NCBI GenBank assembly: GCA_965222485.1
Contig: CBDCUC010000040.1
Span: 124,001-188,000 of the forward strand
DNA: 64,000 nt
From: CBDCUC01 sp965222485
GTDB lineage: Bacteria > Pseudomonadota > Alphaproteobacteria > Rhizobiales > Hyphomicrobiaceae
Reading direction: 5' to 3'
The position numbers and the translations under genes are program-made. The number at the start of each line of letters is the position of its first letter. The first letter of the stretch is position 1. This document shows, piece by piece, positions 1-8,014 of the stretch. Below the pieces are notes generated by a model, which searched no databases, was not told the origin of the DNA, and was given only the letters and a program-made list of their open reading frames with translations.

Positions 1-615
1 GATATCGTCCATTGAAGCCAGCCCGCCGCTCGCGATTACAGGGATAGACGTGGCCTCCGCTAACGCCAGCGTCGCGGGCAGGTTCAATCCCTTCAAAACG
101 CCATCGCGGTCGATGTCGGTGTAGATGATCGCGGACACACCGGCATCTTCGAACCGCGACGCCAGGTCGGCTGCCGTAAGCTCTGACGTCTCCGCCCAGC
201 CCTCCACCGCAACCTTGCCGCCCTTGGCGTCGATACCAACTGCGATCCGGCCGGGAAACTTGGCGCAGGCTTCGCGCACCAATTCGGGGTTGCGCACAGC
301 AACCGTGCCCAGGATCACGCGACGCACTCCCTTGGAAATCCACATCTCGATCGTCGCAAGATCGCGAATACCGCCGCCCAACTGCGCCGGCATTTTGATC
401 GCCTGCAATATCGCATCGACCGCCGCACCGTTCACCGGCCGGCCCTCGAACGCGCCATTAAGATCAACGATATGCAGCCACTCAAACCCCTGCGATTCAA
501 AAATCGCCGCCTGCGCCGCAGGGTCGTCGTTGAATACCGTCGCCTGGTCCATTTCGCCAAGCTTCAAACGCACGCATTGACCGTCTTTCAAATCGATCGC
601 TGGGAAGAGGATCAA
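1..615 (-). CDS. hisA: HisA, ProFAR isomerase (3' end cut by window edge)
   Basis: This is the phosphoribosylformimino-5-aminoimidazole carboxamide ribotide isomerase of histidine synthesis, a (beta-alpha)8 barrel. The first 205 codons are visible. The N-terminus reads FPAIDLKDGQCVRL, with the catalytic Asp of the AIDLK motif. Later landmarks are QLGGGIRD, the phosphate loop VILGTVAV, the second catalytic Asp in YTDIDRDG, and IASGG near the cut end. I chose a TTG start at 615-613 because AGGA lies five bases upstream and the homologous N-terminus begins there; no ATG fits. In related genomes hisA directly follows hisH, but here 1.46 kb of opposite-strand DNA separates them, so this copy probably needs its own promoter in 616-767. 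Confidence 0.95.
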   Translation of the reverse strand, partial: MILFPAIDLKDGQCVRLKLGEMDQATVFNDDPAAQAAIFESQGFEWLHIVDLNGAFEGRPVNGAAVDAILQAIKMPAQLGGGIRDLATIEMWISKGVRRVILGTVAVRNPELVREACAKFPGRIAVGIDAKGGKVAVEGWAETSELTAADLASRFEDAGVSAIIYTDIDRDGVLKGLNLPATLALAEATSIPVIASGGLASMDDI

Positions 616-767
616 AGCGTCCTGCCTTTCAAAAGTTCTTGGCCCTGACCAAACCGAATTCGCATCCGGCCATCAGATCGCTATTATTCAGCGCGAACAA
701 AGAGTGAAACCCTCCTCCGCGTCAAGCATCGAATGCGACGCGCAGAATAGTTGAGTCTTGTCCTGCC

Positions 768-1085
768 ATGTCATTGTCACTGATCAGCGAACCGGCACCG
801 AAGCCCCGCACCATCACCAAAAACGAGGCGATCGATATCTGGATCGCACGCTGGCTCAATATCCGCCGCACCGATCTCCTCCGCCGTTATGGCTGCGACC
901 CGCGCCGGCTATACGAGATCTGGGAGGGAAAGCGTTTTCCAGCGAGCCGCGACCAGGCCCTTAAAGTCTTTGAGGAACGCTACCCCGGCCTGATGGACCG
1001 CGTCGATTTCGGAGTGCACCAGCGCATACCCTCGCGTAGCGCGTCGCCCGATCAGCTGGCCCTATTTGAGGATACGGAGGCTTAA
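768..1085 (+). CDS. Small conserved-looking protein with possible HTH
   Basis: The predicted protein has 105 residues and I do not recognise a named family. Residues 18-62 are strongly helical and basic (IWIARWLNIRRTDLLRRYG, then RRLYEIWEGKRF). The stretch DLLRRYGCDPRRLYEIWEGKRF reads like a helix-turn-helix recognition unit, so DNA binding is possible but inferred. The C-terminus is polar and probably disordered. It is transcribed away from hisA, lies inside the insertion that splits the his genes, and precedes the Cas2-like gene in the same direction. An overlapping reading frame begins at 758 but lacks this regular pattern. Coding status is likely from codon use and start position; the function is unknown. 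Confidence 0.7.
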   Translation: MSLSLISEPAPKPRTITKNEAIDIWIARWLNIRRTDLLRRYGCDPRRLYEIWEGKRFPASRDQALKVFEERYPGLMDRVDFGVHQRIPSRSASPDQLALFEDTEA

Positions 1086-1151
1086 TTCTCTCCTCTCAAA
1101 ACCACTTCACCGCAGCATGAAAGTCGCAATTTCAATCCCTTAGCGCCATGA

Positions 1152-1166
1152 GAACAAAAATCGAAC
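1152..1166. promoter_or_regulatory. LexA-type SOS box 1 (GAAC-N7-GAAC)
   Basis: GAAC at 1152-1155 and GAAC at 1163-1166 flank an A/T-rich spacer of exactly seven bases. This is the reverse complement of GTTC-N7-GTTC, the direct-repeat operator recognised by alphaproteobacterial LexA. It lies in the gap before the Cas2-like gene, 185 bases from its ATG. Confidence 0.6.
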
Positions 1167-1200
1167 TTTCTGCTGGACAATCGAATTGATTCCCACTTAT

Positions 1201-1215
1201 GTTCTTCTTACGTTC
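1201..1215. promoter_or_regulatory. LexA-type SOS box 2 (GTTC-N7-GTTC)
   Basis: GTTC at 1201-1204 and 1212-1215 are separated by seven bases (TTCTTAC), a perfect match to the alphaproteobacterial SOS operator. The second half also starts an inverted repeat, GTTCC-N6-GGAAC, at 1212-1227. With box 1 only 35 bases away, the pair is far less likely to be chance than either alone. The nearest downstream gene is the Cas2-like gene at 1351. Confidence 0.6.
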
Positions 1216-1350
1216 CAATCACGGAACACCTTAAAACTCCCCAACGGGAACAGACTAACCCGTTGAAAACACTGTACACCCCTCTCTGGAGATCTCTTCG
1301 TACTGCGTATCTCTCCCCCGCACACACCCGACCACGAAAGAGACCTCACG

Positions 1351-1734
1351 ATGCGCACATACCTCATCTCCTACGACCTCGCCGCCCCTTCCGAGAAGAA
1401 GCATGCGCTCGCAGAGACGATCATGGGTCTCGGTCTTCGCTGGGCCCGCCCTCTAGAGCAGACTTGGTATGTGACGACCAAGCGCAAGCTGCGCGAAATC
1501 CAGGCCTGCCTGGCAGACCACCTCGATGACAACGATGGCCTTATCGTGCAGGCGGTCGAAGACAAGGCAACGTTGACCAACACGGCTCTTCGCTGGTTCC
1601 GTCAACGTCCAACGACGTATGTCGATGATCTCGCAGAAGCGCTGTCGGAAGCGGCCAACGTTGTGGCCTTCCAATCAAACGACGATGCGCCTGCCTACGA
1701 TACGGAAGAAATCGAATACGCCGAAGCCAGCTGA
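1351..1734 (+). CDS. Stand-alone Cas2-like (SinR-type) protein
   Basis: The predicted protein has 127 residues. The N-terminus, YLISYDL followed by a helix and LGLRWARPLEQTWYV, has the layout of the Cas2/VapD ferredoxin-like fold as seen in the short SinR-like proteins: a first beta strand ending in YDL, a long helix, then a strand containing the conserved W. The next segment, LREIQACLADHLDDNDGLIVQAV, matches the second helix and strand 4. About 40 acidic C-terminal residues follow and are probably disordered. No cas1, other cas gene or repeat array is present, so a role in CRISPR adaptation is unlikely; Cas2-fold relatives include nucleases and toxins. Two SOS boxes upstream suggest DNA-damage control. 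The fold assignment is by eye. Confidence 0.75.
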   Translation: MRTYLISYDLAAPSEKKHALAETIMGLGLRWARPLEQTWYVTTKRKLREIQACLADHLDDNDGLIVQAVEDKATLTNTALRWFRQRPTTYVDDLAEALSEAANVVAFQSNDDAPAYDTEEIEYAEAS

Positions 1735-1930
1735 TCAGGCCGCTATGCGCCGACGCCCACGGCTCCGCCCACGGGCGCGGCGGTCAACTCAGCACTAACC
1801 GGATCACTCGCTGCAACCCTCGCAGCGCATTTTCCTCCACCGTGGGAACCTCCCGCCGTCGCGGTAGGCGTCGTCTTGGAAATGCACTTTCAGCACGATG
1901 CCGTCGCAGTCGCCGCATGTATTGGGACGC

Positions 1931-2020
1931 GACTGCGCAGCAGTCGGGGAGCAAAGCGACCCGGCGCGTTGCGCCGCCCCGTCGGAGGTGGCCTGCGCCG
2001 CAAGGCGCAGATTAGCCACC
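1931..2020. repeat. Cluster of three GC-rich hairpins between Cas2-like gene and hisH
   Basis: Three inverted repeats sit close together. The first is GACTGC-GCA-GCAGTC (1931-1945). The second is CGGCGC-GTT-GCGCCG (1962-1976). The third is a 13-bp arm: GGTGGC then CTGCGCC, a GCAA tetraloop, GGCGCAG, a four-base bulge and GCCACC (1987-2020). The GCAA loop is of the stable GNRA class in the plus-strand transcript. A minus-strand reading frame (1804-2073) crosses it and has CGDC and CEGC pairs like a zinc ribbon, but its first half is just translated hairpin DNA, so I do not call it. The rest of 1735-2076 has a weak hairpin near 1750-1780 and nothing else. It could be an extragenic repeat, an RNA, or an insertion scar. 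Confidence 0.5.
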
Positions 2021-2076
2021 GTGAGACGTAATGAACGTGCAGGCGTGACAGCGCCGAATAGCACATGACACAAAAC

Positions 2077-2730
2077 CTAAGGCGCCCACTTCAAAAAATT
2101 AGCGAGCAATTTCAAACCCAGCGCTTGGCTCTTCTCCGGGTGGAATTGGGTACCGGCAATATTGTCGTGCCCAACCATCGCGGTGACCCGCCCGCCATAG
2201 TTTGTCCGCGCGATAACATCGCCGTCGTTCTGAGCCACCAGGTGGTAGGAGTGCACGAAATAGGCATGCAAGCCCTGTTTGCCGGTGGCAATGCCATCAA
2301 GTAGCGGATGCGGCCGCAACTGTTCCAGCGTGTTCCAACCCATGTGCGGGATCTTAAGGTCGGGATCATCAAGAACGATGGCGCTCACCTCGCCTGATAT
2401 CCAGCCGAACCCTTCCGTCTCGCCAAACTCCAAGCCACGATCGGCCATCAGCTGCATGCCGACACAAATGCCAAGAAACGGCCGCGTCTTGGCGCGCACA
2501 ACATTTGTAATTGCGTCCAACATTCCATCGATCGACGCCAACCCATCGCGGCAGTCCCTGTAGGCCCCGACGCCCGGTAATACGATACGGTCCGCATCTT
2601 GCACGTCCCGCGGGTCCGATGTCACGGCAATGCGCGATGGAATCTCGTGTTCGCGCGCGGCACGTTCCAAGGCCTTACCCGCTGAATGGAGATTGCCCGA
2701 GCCATAGTCGATAACAACGACGCTTTGCAT
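2077..2730 (-). CDS. hisH: HisH, glutaminase subunit of IGP synthase
   Basis: This subunit releases ammonia from glutamine for HisF, which closes the imidazole ring of histidine. The 217-residue protein is a class I glutamine amidotransferase. Its triad is visible: Cys89 in FLGICVGMQ, and His197 and Glu199 in QFHPEKS. The N-terminal VVVIDYGSGNL and the oxyanion strand PGVGAY (52-57) are also present. I use the ATG at 2730; the frame stays open to 2781, but those 17 codons do not resemble family members. hisB and DUF2628 lie upstream on the same strand. The partner hisF is not in the window and presumably lies beyond hisA. Confidence 0.96.
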   Translation of the reverse strand: MQSVVVIDYGSGNLHSAGKALERAAREHEIPSRIAVTSDPRDVQDADRIVLPGVGAYRDCRDGLASIDGMLDAITNVVRAKTRPFLGICVGMQLMADRGLEFGETEGFGWISGEVSAIVLDDPDLKIPHMGWNTLEQLRPHPLLDGIATGKQGLHAYFVHSYHLVAQNDGDVIARTNYGGRVTAMVGHDNIAGTQFHPEKSQALGLKLLANFLKWAP

Positions 2731-2833
2731 ATCGCTTCGAGTGCTTCTTATGTTGAGTAGGCCCGTCAACAGGCGCGGCACTTACAAAGCGCCGCCGGCG
2801 AATAAGCGGGTGTAATAAGCTTATTGGAGAATA

Positions 2834-3400
2834 TCAACGGGCGAAGAGCTGCTGTAGCCAACGCCCTTGCTTTTGTTTGGCCCGCCCTTCGGCCGGACCA
2901 GAACTTTGCATTTGCCCCAGACCCGCCAGATCGGGCGGCACGTCTTCATGTTCGTGCAATGTCCGCAACACAGGCTGGCGCGGCAGCCAGTCATCGAAAA
3001 AGCGCCGTTCGCACTCGGCCATCGAGCGCCCGGCAACGGTACCGACAGCCTCCGCGCCGTATCGCTCCAACGTCCAACGCTTCAGCGAATCAGCTTCGAA
3101 GCCGAAGATCACTCCGACCGCGAGATTGACAAGCCCGAGCCACTCCTGCCGCAGGCCATATTGGTCCAGAACAACCGAAACGAGCGTCAACAACACCATG
3201 TAGCCGGCAAACACCACCCACATCCGGTTTGCGAGAAGCCAGAACGGCGTGAACAGCGCCGCAACCCAACTGAACCCGTCCTTGACAAAAACCAACCGTT
3301 CAGCCCGCTCAATGCGGTCCGCAGGAGCATTCGGCAGTTCATGCACCGTACAAACGACCAACCGCGAAGCCTCCGTGTTTTTCCAGGCGGACAGTATCAT
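2834..3400 (-). CDS. DUF2628 membrane protein
   Basis: The 188-residue protein carries the DUF2628 pattern: an N-terminal charged part, then FVKDGFSWVAALFTPFWLLANRMW leading into two or three membrane segments (about residues 43-102), then FGFEADSLKRWTLER and a polar tail. The function of DUF2628 is unknown. Its ATG overlaps the hisB stop codon (ATGA), so translation is probably coupled to hisB. In rhizobia this gene commonly sits between hisB and hisH, as here. The tail (residues 140-188) is polar and basic. The first 16 residues may not be part of the domain. Confidence 0.85.
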   Translation of the reverse strand: MILSAWKNTEASRLVVCTVHELPNAPADRIERAERLVFVKDGFSWVAALFTPFWLLANRMWVVFAGYMVLLTLVSVVLDQYGLRQEWLGLVNLAVGVIFGFEADSLKRWTLERYGAEAVGTVAGRSMAECERRFFDDWLPRQPVLRTLHEHEDVPPDLAGLGQMQSSGPAEGRAKQKQGRWLQQLFAR

Positions 3401-4017
3401 CCTGCAAGCGTTCCCTTCGTCGACGGCACACGGCCTTCCTGGCGCGGATCCACCGACAATGCTGAACGCAAAGCTCTCGCCAGACCTTTATAGCAAGTCT
3501 CGGCAATATGATGGTTATTGTCGCCATAAAGGTTGGCGACATGCAGCGTGATCCCGGCATTTTGAGCAAACGCCTGGAACCACTCGCGAAAAAGTTCGGT
3601 ATCCATGTCGCCGACTTTCGGCTGCGAAAACTGAACGTCCCAGATGAGATAAGGCCTGCCCGAAACATCCACTGCCACACGGGTCATCGTTTCATCCATC
3701 GGCAGGTGCACGTCCGCGTAGCGCGAAATACCTTGTTTGTCGCCCATCGCCTTAGCCACAGCCTGACCCAGCACGATCCCGGAATCCTCCGTCGTGTGGT
3801 GAAAGTCGATGTGTAGATCGCCTTGCGCCTTTAGCTTGATATCGATGAGCGAGTGGCGCGCCAGCTGCTCCAGCATATGATCGAGAAACCCAATTCCGGT
3901 GCTGATATCGTAATCGCCCGTGCCGTCCAGATCGACGGAGGCGGAAATATCAGTTTCCTTTGTCTTGCGGCTCAGGGTTGCCTGTCTGCTGATTTGCTTC
4001 GTCCGTGGAGTGCCCAC
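3397..4017 (-). CDS. hisB: HisB, imidazoleglycerol-phosphate dehydratase
   Basis: It removes water from imidazole-glycerol phosphate, step six of histidine synthesis. The 206-residue protein is the monofunctional type without a phosphatase domain. The metal-binding motifs of this Mn enzyme are present: GFLDHML, then DLHIDFHHTTED, and GDNNHHIAET near the C-terminus. Length is close to the usual 195-200, with about ten extra N-terminal residues; a shorter start cannot be excluded. It is the first gene of the minus-strand his cluster and is divergent from hslV, with 283 bases between the two start codons that should hold both promoters. Confidence 0.96.
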   Translation of the reverse strand: MGTPRTKQISRQATLSRKTKETDISASVDLDGTGDYDISTGIGFLDHMLEQLARHSLIDIKLKAQGDLHIDFHHTTEDSGIVLGQAVAKAMGDKQGISRYADVHLPMDETMTRVAVDVSGRPYLIWDVQFSQPKVGDMDTELFREWFQAFAQNAGITLHVANLYGDNNHHIAETCYKGLARALRSALSVDPRQEGRVPSTKGTLAG

Positions 4018-4300
4018 TTAGTTGACCTCGTTGACAATTTCTCATTCGCCCAAAGGCAAGCCTTTAACAGGTCGTTCCCGCGCCTTCCAGCTTTGGCGAA
4101 TTGAAAATCCATAAGCCAGCGACTACCTGCATAGGGCAGATCGGCACCGGGCTGGCGTCGTGCCGACACCTATTGCATCGCCATCCGGACCGGCACCAGA
4201 GCCCATCAATAAGGCAATTTGGCTTGCCAGCAGCCACCAGCCGGCCGTATGCCCTCCGGGACCCTATCACCCAGCCCTTCAATTGTTGTTAATCCGAGCC

Positions 4301-4870
4301 ATGCCGCAGCACCCAGACACAACCACAGTCCCCCAATCCTGGCACGCCACCACTATTCTGACGGTCCGAAAGGACGGCCAGGTTGTGATCGCCGGCGATG
4401 GCCAGGTAAGCCTTGGCCAAACCATCATAAAATCAAATGCCCGCAAAGTGCGCCGGTTAAGCAAGGGAGACGTCATTGCCGGCTTCGCTGGCGCCACCGC
4501 TGACGCATTCACGCTGTTTGAGCGCCTGGAGGCGAAACTTGAACAGTACCCGGGTCAATTGATGCGCGCCGCCGTGGAACTTGCAAAGGACTGGCGGACC
4601 GACCGCTACCTGCGCCGCCTGGAGGCAATGATGATTGTTGCAGACCCGGAAGTAACATTGGTGCTGACCGGAACAGGCGATGTTTTAGAACCCCAAGACC
4701 ATGTCATGGGCATAGGTTCTGGCGGCAACTATGCTCTGGCCGCAGCCCGCGCGCTCGTTGAGCAACCCTTGTCGGCCGAAGAGATCGCGCGGGCCGCAAT
4801 GCGCATCGCCGGCGAGATATGCGTCTACACAAATGAAAATATCGTCGTCGAAACACTCGCATCCAAATAA
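4301..4870 (+). CDS. hslV: HslV, peptidase subunit of HslUV
   Basis: HslV is the threonine peptidase of the HslUV (ClpYQ) ATP-dependent protease in the cytoplasm. I chose the ATG at 4301 (189 residues) over the open frame from 4160, because the mature enzyme begins at the Thr-Thr of HATTILTVRKDG (residues 17-18), leaving a short propeptide as in other alphaproteobacteria. Catalytic-core motifs VVIAGDGQVSLGQT and GFAGATADAFTL are intact, as is the GIGSGGNYALAAARAL helix. hslU follows 449 bases later, with an SMR gene in between. Confidence 0.96.
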   Translation: MPQHPDTTTVPQSWHATTILTVRKDGQVVIAGDGQVSLGQTIIKSNARKVRRLSKGDVIAGFAGATADAFTLFERLEAKLEQYPGQLMRAAVELAKDWRTDRYLRRLEAMMIVADPEVTLVLTGTGDVLEPQDHVMGIGSGGNYALAAARALVEQPLSAEEIARAAMRIAGEICVYTNENIVVETLASK

Positions 4871-4909
4871 CGCCCGTCCAGACTTGTTTTGCCGGAGACT
4901 TGATACGCA

Positions 4910-5227
4910 ATGGCGTGGATTTATCTAATGACCGCTGGCGGCCTCGAAATCATAGCGACGACATTGTTCCGCTATACCGACGGCCTGACACGCGTTGCGC
5001 CAACGGTGAGTTTCTTTGCCGTCGGCATCATGAGCTTCTACTTTCTGCAACGCTCAATTTCCGACATTCCACTGGGCACGGCGTATGCGGTATGGACCGG
5101 AATCGGCGCGGCAGGAACAGCGCTGATCGGTCTTGCTTTTTACGGCGAACCTTTCACAACGTTGCGACTTGTGTTCCTGACACTTTTGATTGGCTGCATC
5201 ATTGGTCTCAAGTTCGTCTCAGCCTGA
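4910..5227 (+). CDS. SMR-family small membrane transporter (SugE/Gdx-like)
   Basis: The protein has 105 residues in four membrane segments with the conserved membrane Glu13 (GGLEII) of small multidrug resistance proteins. The third-segment signature GTAYAVWTGIGAAGTA is typical of the family. In this group, W and G positions like these occur in both guanidinium exporters (Gdx/SugE) and QacE-type drug pumps, so the substrate is open. The start codon has CGGAGAC upstream. The gene lies between hslV and hslU on the same strand, with gaps of 39 and 92 bases, so it is probably co-transcribed with the protease. I know of no functional link between them. Confidence 0.9.
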   Translation: MAWIYLMTAGGLEIIATTLFRYTDGLTRVAPTVSFFAVGIMSFYFLQRSISDIPLGTAYAVWTGIGAAGTALIGLAFYGEPFTTLRLVFLTLLIGCIIGLKFVSA

Positions 5228-5319
5228 CACCGCCAGCCGGCACGACATGGACCGCGCAATCTCATCATAACAATTCGCAACAAAGTACCGACACCGACAA
5301 GGACAACAGATTAAATCAA

Positions 5320-6627
5320 ATGACCAATTTCTCTCCGCGTGAGATCGTCTCCGAACTCGACCGCTTCATTATCGGCCAGAACGACGCCAAACGCGCTGTC
5401 GCCATCGCGCTTAGGAACCGCTGGCGCCGGCAGCAACTACAAGGACCGATGCGTGAAGAAGTCTTGCCCAAAAACATCCTGATGATTGGCCCCACCGGCG
5501 TCGGCAAAACCGAAATTTCGCGTCGGCTAGCCAAGCTCGCAGGCGCCCCGTTCCTCAAGGTCGAGGCAACGAAATTCACAGAGGTCGGCTACGTCGGACG
5601 CGACGTCGAGAGCATTGTTCGCGATCTCGTGGAGATCGGCATCAATTTGGTGCGTGACGTCAAGCGCAAGGAAGTCCGCGCCAAAGCAGAACAGGCCGCG
5701 GAAGAGCGCGTGCTGGATGCACTCGTTGGGCCCGGCGCCCAGTCTGGAACACGCGAATCGTTCCGCCGCAAGCTGCGCAACAACGAACTCAACGATAAAG
5801 AGATTGAAATTGAGGTTGCCGACACGACATCGGGCATCCCCATGTTCGATATTCCCGGCGCGCCAGGGGGGTCGATTGGTGCCATTAATATCGGCGACAT
5901 GCTTGGCAAGGCTTTTGCCGGACGCACAAAAAAGCGCCGCGTAACCGTGTCCGACAGTCACGAGATGCTGGTCGCTGAAGAAAGCGACAATCTGATCGAC
6001 CACGATCAGATCACCGTCGAAGCAATCAGCGCGGTCGAAAACAACGGCATTGTCTTTCTCGACGAGATCGACAAGATCACCTCGCGCCGCGAAACTGGCA
6101 ATGCCGATGTATCGCGCGAAGGTGTGCAACGCGATCTCCTACCGTTGATCGAAGGCACGACGGTCGCCACCAAGCACGGCACGGTCAAAACCGACCACAT
6201 CCTCTTTATCGGGTCGGGCGCCTTTCATGTTGCCAAGCCATCGGACCTGTTGCCCGAACTTCAGGGCAGATTGCCAATACGTGTCGAGCTGCAACCACTC
6301 ACACGTGAGGACTTCCGCGCCATCCTGACCGAACCCGAATCAAGTCTTATCAAGCAGTACGTTGCCCTGATGGCGACAGAAGGATTGGAGCTCGTCATCA
6401 CCGACGACGCTGTCGACGCCATTGCCGACACTGCCGTTGAGGTGAACTCCTCAGTTGAGAATATCGGTGCACGCCGGCTGCAAACCGTATTCGAGCGCGT
6501 CTTGGATGAAGTCTCCTTTGAAGCCTCCGACCGCTCCGGTCAGTCCATTACGATTGATGCCGAATATGTCACGTCACGGGTCAGCGACCTTGCTAAGAAC
6601 GCTGATTTGTCGAAATTCATCCTTTAA
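5320..6627 (+). CDS. hslU: HslU, ATPase subunit of HslUV
   Basis: HslU is the AAA+ unfoldase that feeds substrates to HslV. The ATG at 5320 gives 435 residues, the usual length; the frame is open back to 4900 but that part is the SMR gene read out of frame. Features seen are the N-terminal SPREIVSELDRFIIGQNDAK, Walker A GPTGVGKT (57-64), the pore loop region GYVGRDVES, Walker B IVFLDEIDK, and the C-terminal sensor-2 helix ENIGARRLQTVFERVLD. The protein ends DLSKFIL, matching the conserved C-terminal tail that inserts into HslV to activate it. Confidence 0.97.
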   Translation: MTNFSPREIVSELDRFIIGQNDAKRAVAIALRNRWRRQQLQGPMREEVLPKNILMIGPTGVGKTEISRRLAKLAGAPFLKVEATKFTEVGYVGRDVESIVRDLVEIGINLVRDVKRKEVRAKAEQAAEERVLDALVGPGAQSGTRESFRRKLRNNELNDKEIEIEVADTTSGIPMFDIPGAPGGSIGAINIGDMLGKAFAGRTKKRRVTVSDSHEMLVAEESDNLIDHDQITVEAISAVENNGIVFLDEIDKITSRRETGNADVSREGVQRDLLPLIEGTTVATKHGTVKTDHILFIGSGAFHVAKPSDLLPELQGRLPIRVELQPLTREDFRAILTEPESSLIKQYVALMATEGLELVITDDAVDAIADTAVEVNSSVENIGARRLQTVFERVLDEVSFEASDRSGQSITIDAEYVTSRVSDLAKNADLSKFIL

Positions 6628-6723
6628 GGGACAACAGGCCTTAACATCTCACATCACGTAACGCCTCTGCGGCCGCTCGCATGTTTGAAAGCAATCAAGC
6701 CGCACCAAAGGAATTTAACACGC

Positions 6724-7974
6724 ATGCCATCGGCGGCAGAACATCAAGCACAATCGACTGTCGCAACACTTGGCGATACGCACGATGGCCTACCTGTGAC
6801 ACTTGCCGGCTTGGACAAGGCCAGGCTGCGCGCAAGCCTTGCCGCCCTTAAGGTCCCCGAAAAGCAGCAGCGCATGCGCGTCAGCCAGATCTACAGCTGG
6901 ATTTATGCGCGCGGCGCCCGCTCTTTCGACGACATGACCGACCTGTCCAAAGACTTACGCGGCGAGCTGATCCAACATCACTCTCTTGCCCGGCCAGAAA
7001 TCGTAAGCGAACAGGTCAGCGTCGACGGCACCCGCAAATGGCTATTGCGGCTTCCCCGTCGCGGCAACGAGGCCCAAGCACCCGAAATCGAAACGGTCTA
7101 CATACCCGAGGCCGACCGCGGCACGTTGTGCATTTCCAGTCAAGTCGGCTGCACACTGAACTGCACCTTCTGTCACACCGGCACACAGCGTCTCGTTCGC
7201 AATCTCGAAGCAAGTGAAATCGTCGGTCAGATTCTGCTTGCACGCGACCGTATAGGCGACTGGCCCGGAGCTGCTCCGCCCGACGACGGCCGCCTCCTGC
7301 CCTCCTCCGATCGCAAGATCACCAACATCGTCCTGATGGGCATGGGTGAACCGCTATACAATTTCGAAAACGTTCGCGACGCCATGGAGGTTGCAGCCGA
7401 CGGCGAGGGACTGTCCGTCTCCAAACGCCGCATCACGCTTTCAACGTCGGGCTTAGTACCGCAGATCGCCCGATGGGGCGAGGAAACCGGCACCATGCTC
7501 GCCATTTCATTGCACGCCGTCCGCGATGAATTGCGCGACGTGCTTGTGCCCATTAATCGAAAGTACCCGCTTGATGAGCTGCTGAACGCCTGTCGCAACT
7601 ACCCCGGCCTGACCAACGCTCGGCGCATTACATTCGAATACGTCATGCTCAAAAGCATCAACGACAGCTTGGCCGAGGCACGCGAACTGGTTCGGTTGCT
7701 CTCAGGTATCCCGGCGAAGATCAACCTCATTCCATTCAACCCGTGGCCGGGCAGCCGATACGAGTGCTCCGATTGGGAACAAATCGAGCGCTTCGCCGAA
7801 GTCGTCAACAAGGCCGGTTACGCAAGCCCGGTGCGCACGCCGCGCGGCCGCGACATTTTCGCAGCCTGCGGCCAGCTCAAATCGGCTTCCATCAAACTAA
7901 GGGCGGCCGAACGGCCTGCGCGCGGTGGCAACAAATCCACCGAACAGGTAAAGCAATCTGATACGAACGACTAA
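6724..7974 (+). CDS. rlmN: RlmN, radical-SAM 23S rRNA/tRNA adenine C2-methyltransferase
   Basis: It methylates C2 of A2503 in 23S rRNA and of A37 in some tRNAs. The 416-residue protein has the radical SAM cluster motif C-x3-C-x2-C at Cys143, Cys147 and Cys150 (CTLNCTFCHTG). Also present are the GMGEPL motif and, near the C-terminus, GRDIFAACGQL carrying the methyl-accepting cysteine. I chose the ATG at 6724, which has AAGGA upstream; a TTG at 6685 would add 13 residues. The C-terminal 30 residues are polar and poorly conserved. Confidence 0.96.
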   Translation: MPSAAEHQAQSTVATLGDTHDGLPVTLAGLDKARLRASLAALKVPEKQQRMRVSQIYSWIYARGARSFDDMTDLSKDLRGELIQHHSLARPEIVSEQVSVDGTRKWLLRLPRRGNEAQAPEIETVYIPEADRGTLCISSQVGCTLNCTFCHTGTQRLVRNLEASEIVGQILLARDRIGDWPGAAPPDDGRLLPSSDRKITNIVLMGMGEPLYNFENVRDAMEVAADGEGLSVSKRRITLSTSGLVPQIARWGEETGTMLAISLHAVRDELRDVLVPINRKYPLDELLNACRNYPGLTNARRITFEYVMLKSINDSLAEARELVRLLSGIPAKINLIPFNPWPGSRYECSDWEQIERFAEVVNKAGYASPVRTPRGRDIFAACGQLKSASIKLRAAERPARGGNKSTEQVKQSDTND

Positions 7975-8014
7975 AACGGTCGCCACGCCGAACTTACGAG
8001 GAGCCGCTGAGACG

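Noticed and set aside
1086..1734. CRISPR locus around the Cas2-like gene
   Set aside because: No repeat-spacer array and no cas1 or other cas genes nearby; the gene is a stand-alone family member.
1804..2073. Minus-strand frame with CGDC and CEGC pairs, zinc-ribbon-like
   Set aside because: Its first half is translated hairpin DNA, no plausible internal start or ribosome site, and I cannot tell whether the rest is real. Kept only as a note to the hairpin element.
4900..5319. N-terminal extension of hslU
   Set aside because: It is the SMR gene read in another frame; the HslU fold begins at 5320.
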